From Polyangiaceae bacterium (lineage in GTDB: Bacteria; Myxococcota_A; Polyangia; Polyangiales; Polyangiaceae): 64,000 nt of DNA. The notes beneath the pieces were generated by a model that did no database searches, was not told where the DNA came from, and saw only the letters and a list, made by a program, of their open reading frames with translations. How positions within the stretch are numbered: position 1 is the first letter of the stretch; every line of letters begins with the position of its first letter. The stretch is taken from assembly GCA_016715885.1 (NCBI GenBank), contig JADJXL010000028.1, forward strand, positions 995,394 through 1,059,393. The letters run 5' to 3'. The position numbers and the translations under genes are program-made. Below are positions 27,106-39,276 of the stretch, one piece after another.

Positions 27106-27444
27106 ATGAAAAAAGCCATCCCCATCATCGTGCTCTTGGCCATCATCGGCGCCGGCGTCTTTGCGTTCGCGTACATGCGCAACCCCAATCGCGCAGCATG
27201 CGTGCGCATTGGCGAACTGTGCGGCGGCAAGGATGGGACGAAAGCGCAGCTCGATCAGTGCACGGACCAAGTCGAGCAGTGGCGGAAAGTAGCCGGGGAT
27301 GCGCCCGTCGACAAGGGGATCGCTTGCGTCGACGGCGCGAAAACGTGCGGTGAAGCCATGGGATGCGTGGCCGGCGCGGGCATTTCGGGATTCCAGAAAG
27401 TCGTCGACGACTTCTTGAAGGGGTTTGGCAAGGCAACGCAGTGA
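27106..27444 (+). CDS. Small membrane-anchored cysteine-containing protein
   Basis: 112 residues. The N-terminal hydrophobic segment (IPIIVLLAIIGAGVFAFAYM) is an uncleaved anchor. The remaining 85 residues carry six cysteines (CVRIGELCGG, CTDQ, CVDGAKTCGEAMGCV), suggesting a disulphide-bonded helical domain on the outer side of the inner membrane. I know no family. The oxidoreductase gene starts 17 bp downstream, so the two are probably co-transcribed. The upstream 230 bp is a divergent promoter region shared with the GHKL unit. Confidence 0.7.
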   Translation: MKKAIPIIVLLAIIGAGVFAFAYMRNPNRAACVRIGELCGGKDGTKAQLDQCTDQVEQWRKVAGDAPVDKGIACVDGAKTCGEAMGCVAGAGISGFQKVVDDFLKGFGKATQ

Positions 27445-27460
27445 GCCAGCGACGCGCCCA

Positions 27461-28984
27461 ATGAATGAATTCGACTATCTGATCATCGGTGCGGGCATGG
27501 CGGGTTTGTCCGTCGCTTCGCTGCTCGCAAAAGCAGGCCGCCGAGTGCTCGTCATCGAAGCGCACGATGTCCCTGGTGGTTACGCGCATACGTTCCGGAT
27601 GCGTGATTTCCGATTTTGCGCTCAAGTCCATTACATCTTCGCATGTGGCGAGGGTGAAACCATCGGTCGAGTGCTCGCCAAACTGGGCATTGCCGAAGCC
27701 ATTCCCTTCGTGCGGCTCGATCCCGAGGGGTTCGACCATATCGTCGTCGGTGGCGATCGGTTTCGCATTCCGAATGGTTTGTCCAAGTTCCGCGAGCGAC
27801 TTCTGCACAAATTCCCCGAATGGCGCGAGCCCATTCTGCGATATTTCGAAATCGTCTCGGGTGTTGCGGAAGAACTGGACCGCACGAGCGAATTGCCCAA
27901 ACACGTCTCCGCATGGACGGCGCTCCGCTCGGCCTATCGTTTTCGCTACTTGATCCGGTACGCCCAATCGACGCTCGGTGAAGTCTACGACGCCATTGGC
28001 GCGCCACCTAGGCTTCGGGCCATTCTCGGCGGCCAAAGTGGCGACTACCTCTTGCCCCCGCGCGACGTTTCGTTCCTTTTGCACGTCGCCCTGGTCCACG
28101 GTTACGACCGTGGGGCCTATTATCCTCGAAACCATTTTTTCCATTTCGTGGATACGCTGGCGGATTCGCTTCGCAAGCAGCCCGGTTGCGCACTCTTGCT
28201 CGAACACGAAATCGATCGCATTCACGTCGAAAGCGGTCGGGTCACCGGCGTGAGCACCCGGTGCGGCAAAAAGTTCACTGCTGAACGATACATCTCGAAC
28301 GTCGACCCGCATCGTACGGCATCGCTTGCCGGATGGCACAACTTCAGCCCTCGAGACGACAAGCGATTTCATTACGAATATTCGGCCGCTACGTTCACCA
28401 TTTACCTCGGTCTTCGCGGAATCGATCTGCGCGATCACGGGTTTGGCTCGTACAATGTATGGCATTACCCGGACGAAAACCTCGAACGGCAGTACGATAA
28501 TCAAATCCTGAAAAATGACCTGAAGAACCCGTGGCTCTTCATGTCTACGCCGACGCTTCATTCGGATGCCCCCGGGATTTGTCCACCGGAACACCAAATA
28601 CTCGAAGTGGCCACGGTTTGCGATCATGCTCATTTCGCTGCGCTGCGCGCGCGTGACCGGCGAGCTTACAATCGCGAGAAAAAACGCGTTCGTGATACCA
28701 TTTTCGACATACTCGAATCGCATTACATCCCAGGACTTCGTAAGCACATCGCGCTTCAGGTCGTGGGCACGCCGGCGACGAACGAACGCTTTTGTCGAGC
28801 CCCCGGGGGCAATTCATACGGCGCAGCGCTCGTCCCGAAAAACATTTCGCTCGACCGAAAACCGTATCGCACGTCGCTCGATAATTTGTGGATCGTGAAT
28901 GCAACGGCAGGCATGCCCAGCGTCGCGGGTGCCATGGGCGCGGGCGCTCAACTGTATCAGGAATTGACGGGAGACGAAGTGTGA
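27461..28984 (+). CDS. FAD-dependent oxidoreductase of the phytoene desaturase / retinol saturase type
   Basis: A 507-residue flavoprotein starting at the ATG at 27461, which sets the dinucleotide-binding fold at the very N-terminus as is usual. YLIIGAGMAGLSVASLLAKAG (residues 6-26) is the FAD-binding GxGxxG motif, and the glutamate of VLVIEAHDVPGG binds the ribose. The C-terminal FAD signature is LDNLWIVNATAGMPSVAGAMG. This matches CrtI-like desaturases and CrtISO/retinol saturase homologues (about 500 residues). The substrate, a carotenoid or other polyene lipid, cannot be told. No carotenoid biosynthesis genes lie nearby. It probably forms an operon with the small anchored protein 17 bp upstream. 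Confidence 0.9.
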   Translation: MNEFDYLIIGAGMAGLSVASLLAKAGRRVLVIEAHDVPGGYAHTFRMRDFRFCAQVHYIFACGEGETIGRVLAKLGIAEAIPFVRLDPEGFDHIVVGGDRFRIPNGLSKFRERLLHKFPEWREPILRYFEIVSGVAEELDRTSELPKHVSAWTALRSAYRFRYLIRYAQSTLGEVYDAIGAPPRLRAILGGQSGDYLLPPRDVSFLLHVALVHGYDRGAYYPRNHFFHFVDTLADSLRKQPGCALLLEHEIDRIHVESGRVTGVSTRCGKKFTAERYISNVDPHRTASLAGWHNFSPRDDKRFHYEYSAATFTIYLGLRGIDLRDHGFGSYNVWHYPDENLERQYDNQILKNDLKNPWLFMSTPTLHSDAPGICPPEHQILEVATVCDHAHFAALRARDRRAYNREKKRVRDTIFDILESHYIPGLRKHIALQVVGTPATNERFCRAPGGNSYGAALVPKNISLDRKPYRTSLDNLWIVNATAGMPSVAGAMGAGAQLYQELTGDEV

Positions 28985-29014
28985 AAGGCTGCGCGACGTT
29001 GCATCAGGCCTTGA

Positions 29015-30583
29015 TCACTTCGGGATTACCATGTCGCCAGGATCGGCCGGCATGAGCATGGCATTGATGGCATCGATGCTGCATCCGCCGACGAACGTGG
29101 ACAAGACGGCGGCGCGACGAGGCAAAAAGACATCCGTGAGCGCTGGGGACAATTTGCCGCTTTCGTCGATGTGAACTTCGCCCAAGCTATCGGGCCAGGT
29201 CAAACCGCAACCGATACCATTGCCCGCATCGAGGAACTTTTGCGGCGCATGACATCCGGCGCATGTTTGCACCGAAGCGCGCTGCAAGATGTTTTTGCCC
29301 GTGAGCGGATCGTCGGGCGGGCATGACGTGCCGAGGTTCAACGACGTCAAATGATCATCGAGCTGACTTGCAAAATCATTGCCAGGTTGTTTGGAGCCTC
29401 GGGAAGCGTAATCGGAAGCCGCCGCCCCCTCGAATGCGCTTTGCCCCATATTCGACTTTCCAGGCGACTGCATACGAATCCCGTGAATGTCGGACGAAGC
29501 AAGGGGCTGGGTGCTCGTCATCATGAATTCTTGACGGAACCATTCTTCGCCTGGCGTTGCTTCGACGTCGAAACGTTCGGGGAGCGGATTGTTTTTCACG
29601 GTTACGGGTACGAATGAAAGTGGCGCTTGTCCTGCCGGCTGACGCTTCAAAAGAAATTCACGCCATTCCCACGGCACTTGCATCTTGTGCCCCACGCGCA
29701 CTTGCCCCTTCGACCCGCCGTACGACCCATCGTCCTCGGGGCTCTGGTCGCCGCAATTGTCGGGATGAACGACTGGCTTGAATCCGGGCAAACCCGTGAA
29801 GAAGAAGTTTTCGAGTTTGCTTGCGACGATTTCGATATCCGTCTCCTTTTCCAAACTCGCCCACATGTTGGCGACGGGCGCGCACCCCATGACGTCGGGC
29901 ATCAATGGATTCGCCAGCGATGCTTCGATGATGATGAATACGCGGTCGTCGGGATTGGTTTTTCCAGACGACTTTGCGTAAACAATGCGATATTCGCCGC
30001 ATGCAACGCCGGAGATTCGTGTGAGGTCAAAACGATTGACGATCGCTACGGGAACGAATGAATTGGGGTCCCCGTCGGTGAGCAGATTGGGATCGGTCGC
30101 GAGCGCCCCTTCTGCCCGCGGGCAATGCGTGGGAGCCTCGTTCATGAAGGCAAAGCTGAACGCGTCGCAATGGGCCACATCGGCAAATGCCCCGCCTGCC
30201 GCCGTGTTTTCCGTATCGAACAGGCGCTGCAAAAGCTCGAGCGGCGTGAAGCCCAGCGGCCCGCCTGCTTCGTCGATCAATTGCTGAAGCACTCGTTCGA
30301 GGTTGAACTTTGCGAGCACCTCGGGATCCGTGACGATGAACGATCGGCTGTCCGAGGCGATTTCGACGGACGGCGTGCATGTGGCCGGTGCAGCGCCGCC
30401 ACCACCAGCGCCAGCTTCACCCGTACCGCCCTCTCCACCCTCGCCAACGCTCCCAGCCGAGCCTCCTTCGCCCGACGGCGTACCTGAATTGGAATGCGAG
30501 CCGCACCCCGCAAGCATTCCGAAACCGAGCGCCAGCGCGCCAAGACATGCCCCAAGCCGCAGCGAAACAAGCGAATTCTTCAT
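29015..30583 (-). CDS. Lipoprotein with a CxxCH haem-type motif
   Basis: A 522-residue lipoprotein with lipobox LAGC (Cys27) and a Gly/Ser/Glu-rich linker (about 30-65) typical of myxobacterial surface lipoproteins. The body is mixed alpha/beta without a family I recognise. Near residue 445 is TCAGCHAPQKF, the CxxCH signature that covalently binds haem in c-type cytochromes. A single motif with a downstream Met (several are present) could make this a monohaem protein, but similar motifs also occur without haem. It is monocistronic, and its upstream 566-bp region also precedes the RND efflux genes. Confidence 0.7.
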   Translation of the reverse strand: MKNSLVSLRLGACLGALALGFGMLAGCGSHSNSGTPSGEGGSAGSVGEGGEGGTGEAGAGGGGAAPATCTPSVEIASDSRSFIVTDPEVLAKFNLERVLQQLIDEAGGPLGFTPLELLQRLFDTENTAAGGAFADVAHCDAFSFAFMNEAPTHCPRAEGALATDPNLLTDGDPNSFVPVAIVNRFDLTRISGVACGEYRIVYAKSSGKTNPDDRVFIIIEASLANPLMPDVMGCAPVANMWASLEKETDIEIVASKLENFFFTGLPGFKPVVHPDNCGDQSPEDDGSYGGSKGQVRVGHKMQVPWEWREFLLKRQPAGQAPLSFVPVTVKNNPLPERFDVEATPGEEWFRQEFMMTSTQPLASSDIHGIRMQSPGKSNMGQSAFEGAAASDYASRGSKQPGNDFASQLDDHLTSLNLGTSCPPDDPLTGKNILQRASVQTCAGCHAPQKFLDAGNGIGCGLTWPDSLGEVHIDESGKLSPALTDVFLPRRAAVLSTFVGGCSIDAINAMLMPADPGDMVIPK

Positions 30584-31149
30584 GCGAAACCTCCAAGCAA
30601 AAGCGACGGCAATGCCGACGGTTCAGCGTAGCTTCGCCAATGTCATCTGGTCAACGAGAAACGAGCACGAATGCAGCTCGAGCACGAATGACACCGATGG
30701 CTCGTAAGGGCTGCCCCCATAACGATCCGAAGATCAATGCAAAGAGGTAAAGGCGCAGAGACGTCGATAATGATTATGAGGAGTTGAAAGGATGCCTCGC
30801 ATACTGTTTTGCGATGACCCTGTCGCCCATGGGGCTGACCCCTTGGTCAACAATCTATCGGAACCATCGACCGAAAGATCCTCGCCCCGACCAGCACTTT
30901 CCCGTTGCATTCCCCAATGAAAGCTGGTCGCCCCGTGCAGATTCTTGACTGACCGGTCAGCTTAGACCAAAGCCGAAGCGACCGTCAAGCGATGGGTGTT
31001 GCTACAGCAAATTTTTCGCAATCTGTTTCACGACGGAGATTCCGGGCGCAGATTGCTGCAAGAATGTAGCGCCAAGGCTTGCGAAACGTGGAAAGGCGGA
31101 CCAGCGTGGAGCGATTCGGGCGTTCTATCCGCCCCAGGAGCTCACGACG
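30584..31149. other. 566-bp divergent regulatory region
   Basis: Separates the CxxCH lipoprotein gene from the RND efflux operon. I see no gene in it. It contains the 12-bp perfect palindrome described separately at 30949-30960. AGGAG about 8 bases before the adaptor ATG is a good ribosome-binding site. No regulator gene of the TetR type is present in this gap or next to it, unlike many RND loci. Confidence 0.5.
30949..30960. promoter_or_regulatory. TetR-type operator palindrome
   Basis: CTGACCGGTCAG is a perfect 12-bp inverted repeat about 190 bp before the RND adaptor gene. TGACCGGTCA-type dyads are characteristic binding sites of TetR-family repressors that control efflux pumps. A TTGACT hexamer (30945-30950) overlaps its left edge and could be a -35 box, but no good -10 box follows. 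The operator role is inferred. Confidence 0.5.
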
Positions 31150-32385
31150 ATGAAGGTTCGTGCACGGGTCATGCTGATGACCGCAGCGGTGCTCATGATA
31201 TCGGCTGCCGGGTGTGGCAAGAAAAACACGGGCGACAAGTCGAACGCTGCCGTGCAAACAGCCACTCGAACGGCGCCGACGGTGCGCTTTGCCAAAGTCG
31301 AAGAAAAAATGCTCGCACCCACGCTCGAGGTGAGTGGGTCGCTCGCAGCCGACGAATCGAGCGAAGTGGCCGCAGCGACCGGCGGCATTTGCACGAAGGT
31401 CGCGATCGACGTCGGCGTACGCGTGAAAAAAGGCGACGTCCTCGTGCAGCTCGACAGCCGCGATCCTGCTTTGCGCGCCCAAGCTGCCGACGCCTCTGCA
31501 ACGCAAGCTCTTGCAAAACTGGGCATCAAACGCGGCGAAAAGTTCGACCCCGACAAAGTGGCCGAAGTCCGCGCCGCAAAAGAAGGCATGGATCTCGCCG
31601 TCGACGAAGCAGCTCGCACCAAGGGCCTCTTCGAAAGCGGCGCGGTCGCTCAAGCCGCCTACGATCAAGCTCGCACACGTGCCGAGCAAGCTCGCGCGCA
31701 ATACGACGCCGCTTACAACGGCGCGATGCAAGCCTACGCAGGCCTCGCCGCTGCCCAGTCCCAAGCCAACCTCGCGCGCAAGTCCGTCTCTGACACGTCG
31801 ATTCGCGCGCCGTTCGATGGTGCGGTGTCCGAACGCCGCATCTCCGTGGGCGAGTTCGCGCAGATGGGAAAGGTCGTCGCCGTCGTCGTGCGCGACGATG
31901 TTTTGCGTCTCCGCATCGACATTCCCGAAACCGACGCAGCCAAAGTCTCCGTCGGCAAGGAAGTCAGCCTGACCGTCGCCGCGTATCCCGGGCGCGTCTT
32001 CAAAGGCGTCGTCAAACGCATCGGCGCAAGCGTCAAAGCTCAATCTCGAGCGCTCCCGATCGAAGCCGAAGTGCCCAACACCGACGGCGTGTTGAAACCC
32101 GGATTCTTCGCGCGTGCGTACATCGAGCTCGGTGAAACCGCGAGCAAAGCCTTGTTCGTTCCTCGCGCGGCCATCGGAAGCTCGGGCAGTGCGTCGCGCG
32201 TGTTCGTGCGCGTCGGCAATCGCGTGATCGAACGCATCGTCACGCTCGGTCGCGAGATCGACGGCCTCGTCGAAGTTCACGGCAACCTAGAGCCCACCGA
32301 CGAAGTCGCGATCGACAACATCGATCAACTCTCGGACGGCGCCGACATCGTCCTTGCCGCAGGCCAAGCAGCGGAAAGAAAGTAG
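31150..32385 (+). CDS. RND efflux periplasmic adaptor lipoprotein
   Basis: Membrane-fusion subunit joining an inner-membrane RND pump to an outer-membrane channel, 411 residues. The lipobox is ISAAGC (Cys22). The order of elements is that of the HlyD/MexA family: first beta strand (LEVSGSLAADESSEVAAATG), lipoyl half (VRVKKGDVLVQLD), alpha-helical hairpin (about 100-215), second lipoyl half (SIRAPFDGAVSERRISVGEF), then barrel and membrane-proximal domain (PGFFARAYIELG, VPRAAIGSSG). The length is normal. It lies 8 bp before the pump gene, so both are co-translated. No outer-membrane factor is encoded in the operon. Confidence 0.95.
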   Translation: MKVRARVMLMTAAVLMISAAGCGKKNTGDKSNAAVQTATRTAPTVRFAKVEEKMLAPTLEVSGSLAADESSEVAAATGGICTKVAIDVGVRVKKGDVLVQLDSRDPALRAQAADASATQALAKLGIKRGEKFDPDKVAEVRAAKEGMDLAVDEAARTKGLFESGAVAQAAYDQARTRAEQARAQYDAAYNGAMQAYAGLAAAQSQANLARKSVSDTSIRAPFDGAVSERRISVGEFAQMGKVVAVVVRDDVLRLRIDIPETDAAKVSVGKEVSLTVAAYPGRVFKGVVKRIGASVKAQSRALPIEAEVPNTDGVLKPGFFARAYIELGETASKALFVPRAAIGSSGSASRVFVRVGNRVIERIVTLGREIDGLVEVHGNLEPTDEVAIDNIDQLSDGADIVLAAGQAAERK

Positions 32386-32393
32386 GTGCGAAG

Positions 32394-35588
<3,195 letters not shown>

Positions 35589-35760
35589 TCCTGCAATCGC
35601 AGATCGAGCCGTCTCGCGCCTGCACGCATGCGGGCGGCTGCTTCCGTACATCCTGCAGGTTTACAATGGTATGCACGGCACCCGAGAAGCTTGCTTTGCC
35701 GTTCGTCGCGTGCCACTGTGCAACTGTTTCCCGGCCTTTTTCGCGACTTCATCGGCGCCT

Positions 35761-37245
35761 ATGAAAACCCCCAAATTGCTCGCTGCCATCGCTACTTTTC
35801 CCTCGTTGGTCGTGGCTTGCTCGGGGCCGGCGCCGGTGAAAAACGTCGACCCCAAAGTTTCGCCACCGGCCGTCGAGGCGCATATGTCCGCGGCGGATGC
35901 GACAATGGCCAGCGCTGGAGCGGCTCGTTGTTCATTGCAGGATGCGCAGGTTGGGGCGCTTGCGAAGGATGGTGGTGTTGCCGTTGGGTTTGGCCAACGA
36001 GGTGGTCTCGTTGCGTGGACGAGTCCCCAAGGAATGCGGGTAAAACCACTTACATCCGCCGGTGCGCCCGATGGTTCTGCTGTGCCCATTTCATTTCCCA
36101 AAGGTGCCGTTCCCGTGGCCGTTGCGGCCATTGGGCGGGGATTCGCCGTCATTGCCAAACGTGTCGAAATGGAAACAGGGCCCTGCGAGGAAGAAAAACC
36201 CGGCGAAACGAAACCTACCGACGCCAAACCCACCGAAACGAAACCTGCCGACGCCAAACCTGGTAGCGTAAAACCGGGTGATCCAAAACCCGCGGGCGCC
36301 AAACCTGGTAATGTAAAACCCGGCGATACCAAACCGGCTGATTCAAAGCCTGCGGATGCGAAGCCGGGTGAGGTAAAACCTGGCGACGTAAAACCCGGCG
36401 CCGCCAAACCGGCTGAATCACAACCTGCCAACGCGCCAGCACCGACGTGCAAGCCCCCGGGGCACGAGTTTTTCGTGCAATTCACCGACTTGGACGGTGG
36501 GCACGCAACGGCTGGGCGGCCGTTTCATACGGGCCTCGTCGACATCGAAACGATCATTGCCGGTGATGGTCATGCGATTGGGCTGATCACGAAAAACGAT
36601 GTCGTTTGGGTTCGAAAACGAGGCGATGGGCGGCTCGATACGCATCGGATCGACTTGCCTCGCGCGGCGCACGTGATCCCCGTACGCGGATTCGGTCCGC
36701 CGGCGATTTTGCTCGTTGACAACGACCTTTCGTTGCAGCTTCTGGACGAACGCGGTGTGCAGGACATCCAAGGAAAGTTTGCTGGGGCAGCGTCCAATCC
36801 TGCACCGAAGCCGGGGTTGAAGCCTTCCGCCAATCCTTCGCCGAAACCGAGCGCCCATGTGCGACTCTATGGTCATTGGGGCCCCAATGGCCGTATCGAA
36901 GTGGTGCGTCGAGCGGGCGATTTGGCGCAATATGCAATCATCGAAAAACTCGAGATGCGGGTGCTCGGAGATTCAGATAGCCAGCAAATTCGTGAATCGT
37001 TCACGAGCGTCATCGAGCCGATCATGGAAAATGGCCGGCTTCAAAGAATTGGGTGGGACAAACGACCGGTGGGTGGGGACATCGACCCTCGCGAAATCGA
37101 CCGCGCGGCAGATTTGTCACGTAACCATTTCGCGTGGACTGGGAGTGTTTTCGTTTTTGCGCATCCGACGAGTCCGGCGCATCGAGCGGAGGCGTACGCT
37201 GCGGGGATCGTCATCGCCAATTGTGCTGGCGAAGCGAAAAAATGA
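35761..37245 (+). CDS. Lipoprotein with KP-rich pentapeptide repeats
   Basis: 494 residues from the ATG at 35761; the frame is open upstream, but only this start gives a signal peptide. The lipobox is LVVAC (Cys20). The first 145 residues form a beta-rich domain (GGLVAWTSPQGMRVKP, AVAAIGRGFAVIAK). Residues 146-220 are fifteen tandem pentapeptides of the form KPxxx (KPGDT, KPADA and so on), a rigid extended spacer like those that cross the cell wall. The C-terminal 270 residues look like a continuation of the same propeller or beta-sheet fold, with a second small NPxPKP repeat. The function is unknown. It resembles TonB-like spacers only in composition. Confidence 0.7.
   Translation: MKTPKLLAAIATFPSLVVACSGPAPVKNVDPKVSPPAVEAHMSAADATMASAGAARCSLQDAQVGALAKDGGVAVGFGQRGGLVAWTSPQGMRVKPLTSAGAPDGSAVPISFPKGAVPVAVAAIGRGFAVIAKRVEMETGPCEEEKPGETKPTDAKPTETKPADAKPGSVKPGDPKPAGAKPGNVKPGDTKPADSKPADAKPGEVKPGDVKPGAAKPAESQPANAPAPTCKPPGHEFFVQFTDLDGGHATAGRPFHTGLVDIETIIAGDGHAIGLITKNDVVWVRKRGDGRLDTHRIDLPRAAHVIPVRGFGPPAILLVDNDLSLQLLDERGVQDIQGKFAGAASNPAPKPGLKPSANPSPKPSAHVRLYGHWGPNGRIEVVRRAGDLAQYAIIEKLEMRVLGDSDSQQIRESFTSVIEPIMENGRLQRIGWDKRPVGGDIDPREIDRAADLSRNHFAWTGSVFVFAHPTSPAHRAEAYAAGIVIANCAGEAKK
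36196..36420 (+). repeat. 15-bp tandem repeat coding KPxxx pentapeptides
   Basis: Fifteen in-frame 15-bp units starting AAACC encode Lys-Pro plus three variable residues, and a sixteenth degenerate unit (QPANA) follows. Unit order is KPGET, KPTDA, KPTET, KPADA, KPGSV, KPGDP, KPAGA, KPGNV, KPGDT, KPADS, KPADA, KPGEV, KPGDV, KPGAA, KPAES. Such arrays change copy number easily by slippage. Confidence 0.9.
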
Positions 37246-37303
37246 CGCGTTGCAGGATGATGGAAGGAAGTTTGGCCGGGGCGGGTTTGTAGCGGAGTAT
37301 CGG

Positions 37304-37663
37304 TCAGCGAGCGCGTGCGGGTTGCGACTTCGCAGCGGCCTGCACTGACTTGGCGAGCTCGCGACGCAATTTCTTGACATCCGAGGCGGGCAATTTGCGG
37401 ACGAGCTCCGCGACCTGGGCGCGTTCGTCGTCGGCCGCGAAGGTGAGGACGTAGAGCGCCGACAGTTCGAGACCTTTGGCAAGACGATCGATGGTTTGGA
37501 TCGTAATGGCGGCAAGGCCGTGTTCGACGCTGGAGAGATGGCCCTTAGAAAGCCCGCTGATGTCAGCAAGCTCGGCCAGGGACATGTTGCGTTCGAGGCG
37601 CAGTTCGCGGATGCGAGCGCCAACTTTGGATGCAAAGGGTTCGGGTTCAGTTCGCCTGGGCAT
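37304..37663 (-). CDS. XRE-family helix-turn-helix regulator
   Basis: A 119-residue DNA-binding protein. The Cro/CI-type helix-turn-helix covers about 13-70: ASKVGARIRELRLERNMSLA, ELADISGLSKGHLSSVEHGL, IQTIDRLAKGL. The C-terminal 45 residues are charged and helical (AELVRKLPASDVKKLRRELA), probably for dimerisation. No sensor domain is present. It faces away from the sigma-factor gene, whose upstream region begins about 450 bp to the right, so it may control itself or that gene. Target unknown. Confidence 0.9.
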   Translation of the reverse strand: MPRRTEPEPFASKVGARIRELRLERNMSLAELADISGLSKGHLSSVEHGLAAITIQTIDRLAKGLELSALYVLTFAADDERAQVAELVRKLPASDVKKLRRELAKSVQAAAKSQPARAR

Positions 37664-38107
37664 GCTGGGTCAATAACACGGGACGATGGGGAAAGACAAA
37701 CAAAATTGCCTCGGTAGACAAAAATCATGGGCCGTTCGGATTGCGAACGTCTGTCCTGGCGACTCTGGGTTGGTCCCGACGTCGGCCTTCGCTTGGGTGC
37801 GTCGCGCCAAAGGTCCGTTCGAGGCGTTTGCCCGCGCTCTGGGGGGATCGGGTGCGTCATCCATTACGCATTTCGGTCGATGCTCGGGGATGGGAAAAAC
37901 CTTTGATGGATTGTCGGTTTGCCCGACGAGCGTTTGTCGTTGGCTATCGAGTGTCACCTGTTTCGCCATCCATCCCAACGAACCGTATTGGTGACGCAAA
38001 ATACCATTGCGTCGTTGGTGTATGCTGTTTCATTACATATACCCACAAATTTTGCTGTTCGTGCATTTTTGGATCGGGATGGGAGGGGGGGTTTTGCCCT
38101 TCCGAGT
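37664..38107. other. Region upstream of the sigma-factor gene
   Basis: About 440 bp between the XRE gene start and my preferred sigma-factor start. The sigma-factor frame is open from a TTG at 37919, but the encoded residues there are not typical of a sigma N-terminus. A purine tract (GGGAGGGGGGG at 38081-38091) resembles a ribosome-binding site but is 16 bases from the next start. No RNA gene is seen. Confidence 0.4.
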
Positions 38108-39160
38108 GTGGGTCGATTGAACGCTCGAAACCGTGACGAGTGGTCTGCCGAGCAAATTTGCTCGAATGACGCATTCCTCGCGAAGTTTGCCGAGGTGCTG
38201 CCGAAGTGGCTGCGGCGGTGCGGCGTGCGGCGAGCGGACATTGCGGACGCGGTGCAGGAAGCGCTTCTCCAGATATGTGAATCGCGCCACAAAATCTTGA
38301 CGGACGCGGATGGGCCGCGTCAGGCGTTGATTCGTATCGTGTCCAACGTTGCGCTTCGAGCGCGTCGGCAGGCGCAGCGGGATGCCGAGCGGTATTTGAG
38401 TATCGAGAGTGTCGAGGCGCCGGATCCGCGGGATGAGGCGGCGTGGGTCGAGGCGCGAGTGCTCGTGCTTTTGGCCATCGAGAAACTGGACGAACCTGCG
38501 CAAGCATTGATTTACGCGCACGAGATCGAGGGGCGGACGAACCTCGAGATTGCCAAGGCGCTCAATGAGAAAGAGGACACCATCGAGCGGCGGGTGTTCG
38601 TGGCGAACAAGCGGCTGCGTGGGGCGGTCGGGCGTCTCGTGGGTGGGCGCAAGTCTGTGGGGTCGCGTGAGGCGCTCTTGTTATGCGGTCTCGGTTTCGA
38701 TCCATTCGATAAGGCGATTTTCGGCGCCGTATTCGAAACGCTGGGCATGACGCCACAGCTATCGACGATATTGAAGTTTCGACCCGTGTCGCGGCCCAGC
38801 ATTCCCACGGTGGCGCTCATGGGTGCATTGGTATTCGCCCCCATTTCATCCGAGCCGATTACATCATCCGTACCCGAGGCGAAGCGGCTATCTTCCGTGA
38901 AGTTGCCGGAGCTCGAGCGGGCGCCGCTTGACGCAGGCAAATCTTTGCCGCCTGCCGCATCTTCCAAGAAGGATTTGCAAGCAGGTAGCAGAGTCGAGCC
39001 GGCCGGTGCAACGACCGTCAGTAAGCCACTGTCGAGAGCCGATCACAAGGCGGCACCGAAATCGAATGCAGCGCCGAAATCGAAAGAGGTTTTGGATCCC
39101 GCCATCGTGAATCGAATGCGGGGATCGGAGACACCTGGCGTCGCTCCAATTACCAAGTAG
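38108..39160 (+). CDS. ECF-like RNA polymerase sigma factor with long C-terminal extension
   Basis: About 350 residues; the start is uncertain (GTG 38108 is preferred, with TTG 37919, GTG 37991 and TTG 38117 as alternatives). Region 2 is seen at VRRADIADAVQEALLQICES, followed by FRRIVSNVAL-like residues (ALIRIVSNVALRARRQAQRD). Region 4 is at LVLLAIEKLDEPAQALIYAH and GRTNLEIAKALNEKEDTIER, the helix-turn-helix that reads the -35 box. Beyond region 4 is a 170-residue tail with a short hydrophobic stretch (TVALMGALVFAPIS) and a Lys/Ser/Pro-rich end. This could tether or autoinhibit the factor, as in ECF families with fused anti-sigma-like extensions. No separate anti-sigma gene follows. Confidence 0.75.
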   Translation: MGRLNARNRDEWSAEQICSNDAFLAKFAEVLPKWLRRCGVRRADIADAVQEALLQICESRHKILTDADGPRQALIRIVSNVALRARRQAQRDAERYLSIESVEAPDPRDEAAWVEARVLVLLAIEKLDEPAQALIYAHEIEGRTNLEIAKALNEKEDTIERRVFVANKRLRGAVGRLVGGRKSVGSREALLLCGLGFDPFDKAIFGAVFETLGMTPQLSTILKFRPVSRPSIPTVALMGALVFAPISSEPITSSVPEAKRLSSVKLPELERAPLDAGKSLPPAASSKKDLQAGSRVEPAGATTVSKPLSRADHKAAPKSNAAPKSKEVLDPAIVNRMRGSETPGVAPITK

Positions 39161-39276
39161 CGTGCGCTGGCGTCATCGCATCGCGGTGACGATATCGCAC
39201 TGGATTTGTATTCAGTAACAACCTGCGACGTCGGTCGCAATGAGGAGCGGTGTATCCGCGGTTCGGGAGGAGGAGT

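Noticed and set aside
27143..28747. Minus-strand open frame of 534 codons opposite the CrtI-like oxidoreductase
   Set aside because: The plus strand has clear FAD-binding motifs; the antisense text has none.
29220..29260. Firm call of a monohaem cytochrome from one CxxCH motif
   Set aside because: A single motif in a 522-residue protein without other cytochrome features is not enough; it was kept as a possibility only.
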